Shown piece by piece: positions 32,312 through 42,098 of a stretch of DNA of 64,000 bases; the first letter of the stretch is position 1; every line of letters begins with the position of its first letter. The position numbers were made by a program, and so were the translations under genes. The DNA is from Calliphora vicina (Eukaryota > Arthropoda > Insecta > Diptera > Calliphoridae), in the NCBI RefSeq assembly GCF_958450345.1, contig NC_088780.1, positions 116,510,226 through 116,574,225 of the forward strand, read 5' to 3'. The notes under the pieces are model-generated. The model saw nothing but the letters and a program-made list of their open reading frames with translations, had not been told where the DNA came from and made no database searches.

Positions 32312-33691
32312 CTGCAAAGAGAAAAACAAGAAAAATTAATTTAGTTTCTATAGGCAAAAGGGAGCTTAAAAATAAAGAAAAATCTATAGAAAATCGTTTG
32401 CCTTAATTTGATTGTAAACCTTTAGCTTTAAATAGATCTTTTCATCACAGTTTTATTTTTTTTAAATCGGATTTAATTTTAAACGTTTTCCTTCTTATGC
32501 TTATGTTTCTAAGAAAATAAAGAAACTTTTCTTGCTAGTAAGTATCGATTTCTTAATGTAACATGTAACAATGAAGCTAACAAACGAAATAACCAACATA
32601 TGCGTGCATACATTTAGGAGTAGAAAATTATAGCACACGCTCCCACTCGCTCCTGAACCCTTCCACAGCCAATACTCATAAAATGTATAGTATACAAATC
32701 GTTCTATAATGTGCCTGTTGTGTAATACACAAGTTTTTTTTTTTGTTTTTTCCACTTTGTTGTAAGTATATGTGTGTTATTGTTGTTGTTACTCTTGTAC
32801 ATTTCTTTAATGTTTAATACTCAAACACATATCAAATCATTACGATCTAAATGACATTTTGACAGGAGATGACGAAGACTAACAACGACGAAATTTACCA
32901 CGATTATTCCATTTTTCTTCTTGCTTTTCGTTTCTAATTTTCTCACACTTGTGTTTTTCTGTGAAATGTATAGCAACAACATCATTTGAAAAGAGTCGCT
33001 AAAAATTTTTATTCTGAATAATATTGAAATCAGTCATTATGGAAACGTAAGATTTTTGTTATAGTTTGTTGGAGTACAAGCGAAAAAGTACTTTTTGTGT
33101 GGTACTTTGTGTAGGTAATCTACAGGTTGACTACAGTCGTTTTTTTTTGAAGAGAAATTGGTTTTTGTGGTAATATGGATCAAAAACCGGTAAAAAAAAC
33201 TCAAGTTTTATATATATTACCAATGTTTCATCAAAATAAATTTTATCGAGGAAAAAAGGTATTTTTTTAATTTTTTATTATAAAAAACAATTAACAGTTT
33301 TCCAAACTAACAATAATCTTACTACTTTCTTAAAATTTACATAATTCAAAAAAAATCACTTTCAAAACAAATTTAACAGTTTCTATAAATGTTTTAAGTT
33401 ATTTAACATGAACATTCATTATATTTTTTTTTAAATATTTCTACTATTTCAATAAAAATTCAACAATATTTTCCAAGAAATAGATTTTAAATATTAGTAG
33501 TGAAATGCCAAAGCACAAAAAGTTTAATGTTTTAAAATATGTGTAGAAGACTGAAATATATCAAAATGTTTTGAGCAAGAACAATTGAATGATATTTTTG
33601 GATATTAAATTGTATTTTATTATTTTTACAAGAAATTAATTAAATGAAAACATTCAGAGTTCAAATTTGGTTTCAATCATGATGTAATAAG
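32312..33691. other. unassigned; would be intron if the 32177 exon is real
   Basis: No second exon with a matching donor was identified. Contains T-runs and short TGTTGT repeats near 32780. Confidence 0.35.
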
Positions 33692-34057
33692 TAAGGTGAG
33701 AGCGTTTCGACAACAAACACAATATTTCTTGCTGACAAGAGCATAGGTTTTGTCAAAATTGAATTTGTCTGAATTTGTTGAAATAAAAAATAAACAAGTT
33801 TTATTTTTGCATATTAACTAAAAAACGGCCGTTAAATTTAAATTATTTTTGAAAAAGAACAAAGGTTTAATAGTGCTTTATCCAAATTTCATTATATGAA
33901 ATCTTTTTATTCACATTTTCATTCATGTTTTTTGATTTAAAATTTTTTTTCTTTGAAAATAAAATTTTTTATTTTTTCAAAAAAATTCAGTTTGACAAAA
34001 CACAAGCACTTTCAAAATAGATAAATAAAAATCAGCTGTGTTGTTGATTTCACCTTA
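33692..34057. mobile_element. possible MITE with AGTAAGGTGA ends
   Basis: AGTAAGGTGA at the left is matched by TCACCTTACT at the right, about 366 bp apart. Weak complementarity continues inward (ACAACAAACACA against GTGTTGTTGA). No target duplication was resolved. Confidence 0.5.
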
Positions 34058-34103
34058 CTTAGTGCATCCTGGTTTCAATTATTTTATAATTGAATCAAGT
34101 ATT

Positions 34104-34394
34104 CATGTGCTCAAAAACTAAATTTTCTGATATTTTCTATTGAATTTTGAATTTGATAATTTTGACAATTGAATACACAATTTTCGTTATTGTTTGAAAT
34201 TTAAATACAAAAATTATTGAATAGATAATTTTCGTAATTGAAAACACAAAAATAACAAAGATGTGTTTTCAATTACGAAAATTATCTATTCAATAATGTT
34301 TGTATTTAAAATTCAACCAATAACGAAAATTGTCAAAATTATCAAATTCAAAATTCAATAGAAAATATCAGAAAATTTAGTTTTTGAGCACATG
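34104..34394. repeat. 291-bp near-perfect inverted repeat (hairpin)
   Basis: The left arm (34104-34252, beginning CATGTGCTCAAAAACTAAAT) and right arm (34263-34394) are nearly identical reverse complements. The main difference is about 11 extra bases in the left arm. The loop is about 10 bases. GGTTTCAATT occurs just outside both sides (34072 and 34394), which may be a target duplication or part of an older repeat. Confidence 0.85.
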
Positions 34395-35549
34395 GTTTCA
34401 ATTTCAAACAAAAAACCATAGTCGCATTTTATAATATTTATTTTCTATCAATACAAATATGAGCAGGACACCAACATTTACAATTAAGTAAACAAAATAT
34501 TAAGATTTAATTAAAATAACAAAATCACTAAAACGATTAAATCCTTGCATTAAAAGTACCTTTAGCCACTAATTTTACCATCCCTGTCTAATGTCAATGC
34601 TTACTAATTTTTGGTGTAAAATTATAGCCTGACACGAAACAATTTTCAACTCATAGAAAGATTTACATTTCGAAATTTCCACAAAAAAACACATAAAACA
34701 TGAAAGAACAAGAAAAAATGGCAACATAAAAATAAAACCTCTATAAAATAAAACTAAAGAGAAAAATATAGCGAAACGACACATTTTGCTTTATAAAATG
34801 CGTTTAGAAGGAAGACAGAAGCCGCCTTTTCCTTTTATTATATGTTGCTTTTAAACTAAAAAAAGCAGCAAAGAAGGTTGTTCTTGTATATATTTAAGAG
34901 CAGATGAAGAAATAAACATAAATGCAATGAAAATGTTAAAATTATTTTTAAAACACTTAAAAAGATAAAAACACAAACACTTACATACATATACTTAAAT
35001 ATATGTAAGTACATTTATGTATATACATATGTTAGCATGCAAAACAAGTACATGTTATGTATGTGGAGTATATAAGCAGAAACAGCAAATTTACCGGAAG
35101 CGGAAAGCTTTTCGCTTAAAAGGATGTTTGGGGTATAAACAGCATGAAGCAACAAACGATATCGCAGCTGTGAGAGTAACTATAAATATGTAGATGTTGT
35201 GCCTGGTTTCCTCACTGCTTCTGCGAATGCACAACATTAAGATACAAATATTTTTATTCTTTTTAAAATTTATTTTATTTTTCTGTTTTTTTTTAGCTGT
35301 AAACTATAGTTGTTTTGCTGAGAAAAATGAATTAGACTTAAATCTTGAGGTGTTTGTTTTTTTCTTTTAAAATTAACTTTTTGCATAATCCTTGTTCAGT
35401 GTATTTTTAAGGTAATATTATTTTCATGAAAATCTTTCAAATTCTTTAACATTACCAAATTTTCTAGAAGCCTTGTACTAAATATTCGTTTATGTGTGAT
35501 TTCCCTTTAGGTACATTCAGTCTAATTCATACAAATTTGTTTAAGCCTA
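34395..35549. other. unassigned, with TATG/TACA tract
   Basis: Alternating ACATATAC/TATGTA sequence at 34980-35060. No gene or element is recognised. Confidence 0.4.
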
Positions 35550-36502
35550 TACACCCAGAGAAAAAATGAACACATCCGTGTACGATTTGACACCATTCGG
35601 TGTCAATAGTGTATCAACCCCGTATGTGCACAAATTGTACACGAATGGTGTCAATTTGACAACGAAAAAATGACACCATTCAGTTGCCGAATTGACACCA
35701 TCCGTTGTCGATTTGACACCGTTCGTGTTTGATTTGACACCAAACCGTTGTCAATTTGATACCGCACCGTTTTCAATTTGAAACCATATGTTGTGAATTT
35801 GATACCGTCGTGTACGATTTGGTAATTGAAATAAATAATAATTCCTTTATATTTTACATTTATTTTTAAATACAATACGAATAAATATAAAATACATATA
35901 AATTTCATGTTTAAATGTGGCAAAACATTGGTGGGAGTTGTCGGAGTTCCTGTATGTGAAATTTCAAATAGCATCCCTAATTGTGGCACTGCTTCCACAG
36001 GTCACCATTCTAAAAAATAAAACAAGTACTTATTGTTTTCTACATTGCTGATAATTATATATATAGCTCTACTTTCCTTTTAAATGTACAAAAACTGTAT
36101 GTTTATTGTTTCCAGGAATTTTTGGAGTTGAATGTCGTCAGTGGATTCGGTGATCTTCTCATTTCTTGCACTGTCTGGATCTTCATCTGCATCAACACAA
36201 ATTCACTATTAAACACAATTACACTTTCTTTTATACATATTTTCATTTTTAAATATTTTCACTTTTTTAATGTAAATAAAAATAAAGCAGAGCAAAAAGT
36301 TTCGCCGCAACACTTTGACAATAACTTGTCAGCAACTCACGTTGAGATGCGTCGGCGATTAATTTAACAACATTGCGTTGTCGTTTCGTACCCATTTGTT
36401 TACAAATTGCAAACGTACGGTGTCGAAAAAAAGTGACACCGTATGGTGCCAAAATGACACCAACCGTTGTCGATTTTGCAACGTCATTTTTCCCTCAGTG
36501 TA
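35550..36502. mobile_element. TIR element with internal GACACC minisatellite, ~953 bp
   Basis: Left end TACACCCAGAGAAAAAATGA and right end (inverted) TACACTGAGGGAAAAATGAC match at about 16 of 20. Next to the left TIR, a 20-22-bp motif of the form ATTTGACACCGTTCGTTGTC is repeated about ten times with changes (35575-35820). Inverted copies lie at 36410-36475. No transposase or clear target duplication was found. Confidence 0.7.
35575..35822 (+). repeat. degenerate ~21-bp minisatellite
   Basis: Successive units read ATTTGACACCGTTCGTGTTT, ATTTGACACCAAACCGTTGT, ATTTGATACCGCACCGTTTT and so on. Each unit itself contains a GACACC...GGTGTC-like inverted pair, so the array can fold in many registers. 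Confidence 0.75.
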
Positions 36503-36506
36503 GTAC

Positions 36507-38047
36507 ACGGAATGTAAAAACCCACATGCGCATGCGGCTCTGACGTAATTTTGACGTCATCATGAAGCCACATTAGCTACATGCCGTGTGCTTTCACTTT
36601 TTGGGACAGTCACATGTAGTATACATTTGCATGTGTACCACATGTAGCTTACAATTCCTATGCACACATGTGCATTTTTCACATGCCGTGTACTACTCAG
36701 TTACATGTGAATTTTCACATTTTAAATATTTTTACATGCGTACACAGAAAAAAGAAATTCATAATTGGAATGAATTTTGTAATAAATATTATTAATCGAA
36801 CTTGAACATGTTCATAAATATTATAAAATTGTTCATGACGGAAATTTTTGCTTTTTTTCATAAATTTAATAATATTTTATAATAAATTACATTATAATTG
36901 GATTATCTAATGAATTAATGTAAAAATATTTGTTTAGTAGCCATATATTGGCCAATATTTTAAGATGACTCAACAATATCTGAAACTTAAAAAATATCAT
37001 TGAACATAACAAAATATCCATAAACATTAAGCATATCATCCCCTTAAAAAAAATTAATCAATTTCGCGCATATTTGCTCATTTTGTGGCTGAAAATCATA
37101 AAAATAAATAAAATATTTTCCAAGGAAAATTTTAAACATTTTTCAAAAACAAAAAAATATAAATGAAAATGAAGTTATATTTTTCAAGCCTTCTAGATTT
37201 AATTTGAAAACATAAAATATGAACAAAATCTTAATATTTAAGAAATTATTTATAAATGTTATGAATTGAAATCAATGAAATCACATCATACTATTTATGT
37301 TGAAACTTTTTTCTGTGCATGTAGGTGTCACAAAATATGTAAAAGCGAGAATTTTTGACAAAACAATTGCGGACCGCATGTAGCTATCGACATTTGAGAT
37401 TTTTTGTTTGTTTTGGTTTGTATTGAATAAATTTGTTTGACATTCTGTTTACAAGAATAGAAACTGATGAAACTAAGTTAGGAGTTGATGGTGTAGATGT
37501 AAATGTGGCAAAGGTGAAATGGTCATCGCTGTGTACCACTTACATGGTCAATTTGGCAAAATTAAGGAAAAAAAAATAGGGACAATGAGCAAATGTATCG
37601 CGTTTTTCAACCAATTTTTCGTCCAAACACCACGCATCAGTTTCGTGTTTTCGTCTTTGCGATGTTCGCCATCGTCTTCTTCATTTAAAATATGCAGCAG
37701 CCTTTTCGACATTTTAATAATTATTTTTTAAAATCAAATGTCACAGACAGAAAATTGTGGTGACTGGTAGCATACCGCATACACATGTGGCTTTATCAAA
37801 TGCTCCCACGTGAAATACCTACATGTGCTACATGCCGTGTACTAGTAACATACATGTAGCCATTCACATGTTTACTCATGTGCTACATCTGCAAATGTGT
37901 ATCCTTCGGTCTATGTGTCACATTTGGATTTTGGGACAAAAATACATTTCGTGTACTATCAAAATTTTACCGCATGTTGCCACTACGACTTATTTAAAAA
38001 ATGTAACCAAAATGGTGAACATTCTCGTGTGGCTTTTTTCATTCCGT
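36507..38047. mobile_element. TIR element rich in ACATGT palindromes, with nested insertion
   Basis: ACGGAATGTAAAAACCCACA on the left pairs with the inverse of TGTGGCTTTTTTCATTCCGT on the right, about 18 of 20. Both flanks (36507-36742 and 37740-38000) repeat ACATGT, CATGTAG and CATGCCGTGTACTA many times in both orientations. A CACAG...CTGTG element (36743-37317) is inserted in it. It starts 4 bases after the previous element ends. Confidence 0.65.
36743..37317. mobile_element. CACAGAAAAAAG-ended element, copy A (575 bp)
   Basis: Ends CACAGAAAAAAGAAATTCAT and the inverse of CTTTTTTCTGTG. It shares long phrases with copy B at 45070-46230 (AATTGGAATGAATTTTGTAA, AGCCATATATTGGCCAATAT, TTTTTCAAGCCTTCTAGATT). 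No transposase frame. Target duplication unclear. Confidence 0.75.
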
Positions 38048-39157
38048 ATAATATAGGCTTTAGTTCGTTATTATATTGTAGTTTTCTGAAAAATTAAACA
38101 TTGCACAGAAAACATTTTGTATATAAATGGTAATAATTGTATTTAATTGATTTCAATTCATAATAAGTATTCTATCATTTATGTATGGTATCAATTTTAA
38201 AGATTTAGATATTTTTAATACTCTTTTTTCTTTTTTTAGCTTTTGAGCAAATGATTATTTCGAATATACATACATGTTTTTGTTCGAATTTCAAAGCACT
38301 GCAATGTTAAAAACCTGTAATCAACTTTTTTGATAGATTTATATTCGCAGATTTCAAATCATATGTTAAAATTATTTTATCTTATCATATTCTTAATATG
38401 ACATACGTTATTCAGCAATTTTTGGAAGTCCATGCCCTACGCTTAATGAGGGAATACAAATTTTAAATTATTGACTTTTTTATATCTCAGAATGGATCAA
38501 AACCATGTAATATGATAAACTAATAAACTTTGGTATTTTGATTTTATAAAACTTCTACAAAAAATTATAATTTTTAAAATTGTATGTTGTGTTAAATAGA
38601 GGTAAAATAAATCCATAAATAATTGCTTTAAAAAGTATATTTTGATATTAAATTAAAAATGTTTTGTAATTAAATTTCCATTCTTTTTGATGCCCACACT
38701 CGTTATTTTCCACCTATAAAATTTGAACATTTTAAACTACACATACACATGATATACAAAGACAAAAATTCGCGAATAATTAGTTTTAATAATTAATTTT
38801 TGTTTGGTTTTTGCAGATAGCTTTGTTTAATATAGGCCCTCGATTGACATTTTAAAAATATCTTAAATTTATTTTTAATTTTAATTAAAGAAAAAATATA
38901 AAAGAAGGATTGAAGAAAATTTTTTAAATTTAAATTTCCATTTATATTTTTTGTATTGTTGCAAAATAATTGAAATATTCTTTAAATAATTTATTTTTTA
39001 CGATTTTCAGATACAAAAAAAAATACAATTTCTTATAATCTTTAGATATTAAATAAGTATGCAGGTATTAAGATCTCATTGCAGATCATGTAAGTTAATT
39101 TTAAATAAAAAAATATTAAACAAAACAAAAATTACTTGTTAAATTTTGATATATGTA
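38048..39157. other. unassigned AT-rich DNA
   Basis: Nothing recognisable; composition is extremely AT-rich. Confidence 0.4.
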
Positions 39158-39550
39158 CATATCGTTACCTCAAAATACGAATGTCGTAAGTGAAATTTTT
39201 CGATTTTGAGATTACAGTTACATGTTCGCAAGCTCTTTCTAATGGTATCATCAGTTTTATCCCAAATCTTATAACTACCGAGACACTCAGCATGCATTTC
39301 ATCGTATGTCACAAAATTTGATCGACCTGAGCATGTATTTTGTCGTATGTGCACCAAAAATAGACATACGAAATTTTTGGTATATAAAATGAGGATTTTT
39401 CATATTGAAAATACAATTGTTGTACGTCATACAATTTTATTATTTTTTTAATGTAAAAGTAAAGAAAATAATAAAATAATAAAGAACATAACTGTTTAGT
39501 TTGATAAAATTCTTAAAAGTAATATTTTATAGCTGGCACTCAAAGAAAAT

Positions 39551-40119
39551 AAAAATAAGTAAGGAAGTATGGTCGGCCAAGCCCGACCATATAATACCCT
39601 ACACTAAGTAAAAGAGCAAAAACATTTTTCTTTTAAAATTTCAATAATTTATATTTTTGAGTGATTTTCGGAAGTGGGCCTTATATGGGGGCTATGACCA
39701 ATTATGGACCGATCACCATGAAATTAGGTCGTGTGATTTATGTCTATATTAAAGTTAACTATGTTGAATTTTGTGTGTATACCAACATTTTTAAGCGATT
39801 TATGCACGTTAAAGTGATTTTCGGAAGCGGGTCTATATGGAAGCTATGACTAATTATGGACCGATCGTAACAAAATTTGGTGACATGAATTTTGTGCATA
39901 TAAAACTTATTTGGAGCGGAATTTGTGGAGATACATATATAAATTAAACATTTATGACCGATAAAGTCCAATTTCGGGAGGAAATTTGTATGAAATTTAT
40001 TCTAAGTCGATCGGTATACTTTAAGGTTAATATTTTTAATAGACTAATATTTTTGGGCATTACACATATCTGCACAAACGCATTATACCCTCCCCACTAT
40101 GGTGGTGTAGGGTATAAAT
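39551..40119 (+). mobile_element. dispersed hairpin-ended repeat, copy 3 (most complete)
   Basis: Both ends fold. ATGGTCGG/CCGACCAT makes an 8-bp stem near the left end and TATACCCT/AGGGTATA one at the right end. Internal near-duplicates GATTTTCGGAAGTGGGCCTT and GATTTTCGGAAGCGGGTCTA are about 170 bases apart. Copies at 9222 (inverted), 16775 (inverted) and 48224 define the family. No protein frame is supported. Confidence 0.8.
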
Positions 40120-40620
40120 ACAGTCCACGGCAAGTGATGCTGGTTTACATTTTAACGTAGCAAAGACTAAGTTCTTGCGTTTAAGTACAAACAACTCCCA
40201 AAAGTTCCAAATAGATAGCGTAGATATTGAAAATGTCCAATCATGTATATATCTGGGTAGTGTCATATCAGCATCAGGCTCGTTAGAAGATATTACAAAT
40301 CGGGTCACTGCAAAAAGTATGAAAATCACCCCAAATTCGTCTGAGGACCAAGCCCCACCTCTTTTCATCTAACGTGAGTTCCGTCCTATTGTATGGCTGT
40401 GAATCCTGGAACACCACAGATAGTGACTTGCAATCCATGCAGGTATTCATGAATCGCTCGTTACGAAAACTGTTCAAGATATTTTTGCCAAATATGCTGA
40501 AATGATGTTGGATTAGCCAATTTCTCAGACGGACCAACGAATACGTAGCCAAGATTGAATGGAATGGAGGATAGATGACAATGGAAAAACTTTGTTGTGG
40601 CCCTTTGATCCAACTTAAAA
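40120..40620 (+). pseudogene. non-LTR retrotransposon (LINE) reverse transcriptase C-terminal fragment
   Basis: Frame 1 gives DAGLHFNVAKTKFLRLST, then VQSCIYLGSVISASGSLEDI. After a frameshift near 40340 comes SSVLLYGCESWNTTDSDLQS, then FMNRSLRKLFKIFLPN, a stop, and FLRRTNEYVAKIEW. This matches the end of many LINE proteins: 'n.KTk.l', 'ftYLGs.is..g....dI', 'vLLYGcEsW..t', 'fi.rcLRkilkI.Wp', 'lwr.t'. It has a frameshift and at least two stops. The clade (RTE- or LOA-like) is not settled. It begins exactly where copy 3 of the dispersed repeat ends. Confidence 0.85.
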
Positions 40621-40645
40621 CCATAGGAATCAATATACAATATAT

Positions 40646-40995
40646 ATGGAACCGATGAATTTTTCATTCTAAAGGAACGGGTTCCTTTTTCATGCTACTC
40701 GAAAGCAATTGGTTCCATTTTCATGTTACTCTGAAAATAACGATTTATTTTTCATGATATTCTATATGCATCGGTTCATTTCCATTATATTCTTAATGAA
40801 CTAGTTAATTTTTCATTCTATTTTAAAGGAACTGTTTGCATTTTCACGCTATTCTTATAGAACCGGTTGCATTTTCACGCTATTCTAATGGAGCCGGTTC
40901 CACTTTCATGCTATTCATTTTCCATGATATTCTATATGATATTCTTGATTTAACATATTTTATTCTAAAGGAAGGACTTCCATTTCCATTTTTTA
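40646..40995 (+). repeat. degenerate ~31-32-bp minisatellite
   Basis: About ten units of the form GGAACCGGTTCCATTTTCAT plus GCTATTCTAAT. The best units lie at 40828-40915. Several contain the palindrome AACCGGTT. Units diverge strongly at both edges. Confidence 0.8.
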
Positions 40996-41374
40996 ACAGC
41001 TATTTATTGGTTTTCATTATGTTTTTAAGATTTTTCTTTAGATTTTATAACGAAATTTCCATTTTACTCCATCAAATTATATATTTCCAGTGGGCTTTTT
41101 GTCGTATGTTCAAAGAAAATAATTTGTTGTGAAAAAATGTAACATACGCCAAATGTATTCTGAAGCAAAGATGCTAATAACGCCTTTGTAATTATAATTT
41201 CAGTAAACTGGACTTAAGGTTATGAAAATAAAATATTCAAGTTATATTCAATCCAAAATTGGAAAGAGGGCCATTTTGAATAAATTGAATGCTAAACATT
41301 CAAAACCGTCTATTGGAAATTTAAGTTTTGCTACATACGACATCCGTATTTTAAGGTAACGATATGTATATGAA

Positions 41375-41747
41375 AAAATTCATACTCACTTCTAAAAATT
41401 GTTGGGAATAAATTTCTATGTTAAATTCATATGATGAAATTCATTTCAGATTTTTTTCCATTATTGGGCAACATTTATATTATTGCCAACCATTACTATT
41501 AAATGCTCGAGCACTGTTATTATACGATTTTTTATATTTTTTCTACTAAAACATCAACCGGACTTTATCTTAAAAAGCCATACATTTAAATGTAACTTTC
41601 TAATGGTAGTTGTAAAGTGTAATGCACTTAAAATGGTATTTTGAATAAAAGTTTTTATAACTGCCTAAACCACCTTAAAAATTTCATGGAAGTTGATAAT
41701 TACAACCTAGAATTTAGGAAGTGTTAATGTAGAATTAGATGGAAAAT
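41375..41747. other. unassigned AT-rich DNA
   Basis: Sequence after the composite element; no feature recognised. Confidence 0.4.
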
Positions 41748-42098
41748 GTTTTCTCTGAAACTTATTTTACTGCTAAAGAGAATGTATGTAGATATTGGGA
41801 GAAAGTGGCGGCTTTGCACTTCTCTCACTCTTTTGACGAAATATTCCATGATAATTTTGGATACATGTGGCTAAATTTTGTTAATGAAGCGTTGAATTTT
41901 CCTCTTCAATGCGAATGTGGTTGTTTTCTCTGAAACTTATTTTACTACTAAAGAGAATGTATGTAGATATTGGGAGAATATGGCGGCTTTGCACTTCTCT
42001 CACTCTTTTGACGAAATGTTGCATGATAATTTTGGATAAAGGTGGCTAAATTTTGTTAATGAAGCGTTGAATTTTCCTCTTCAATGTAAATGTGGTTG
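41748..42098 (+). repeat. tandem duplication, 175-bp period
   Basis: GTTTTCTCTGAAACTTATTT starts at 41748 and again at 41923. The two copies differ at roughly ten positions. Copy 1 is fully open in one frame (VAALHFSHSFDEIFHDNFGY) but copy 2 has a stop at the matching Tyr codon and several amino-acid changes. The 175-base period also breaks the frame. No function is inferred. Confidence 0.88.

Larger units (their letters stand above)
39158..41366. mobile_element. composite TIR element hosting other repeats, 2209 bp
   Basis: The left end CATATCGTTACCTCAAAATA then CGAATGTCGTA is matched inversely by the right end TACGACATCCGTATTTTAAG then GTAACGATATG. Flanking octamers TATATGTA (39150-39157) and TATATGAA (41367-41374) match at 7 of 8, as expected of an old hAT-type duplication. 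GTCGTATGT phrases recur subterminally. The middle is occupied by a dispersed repeat, a LINE fragment and a minisatellite. Confidence 0.7.

Noticed and set aside
35651..35998. 115-codon minus-strand frame
   Set aside because: Its C-terminal half is the translation of the ~21-bp GACACC minisatellite within a transposon.
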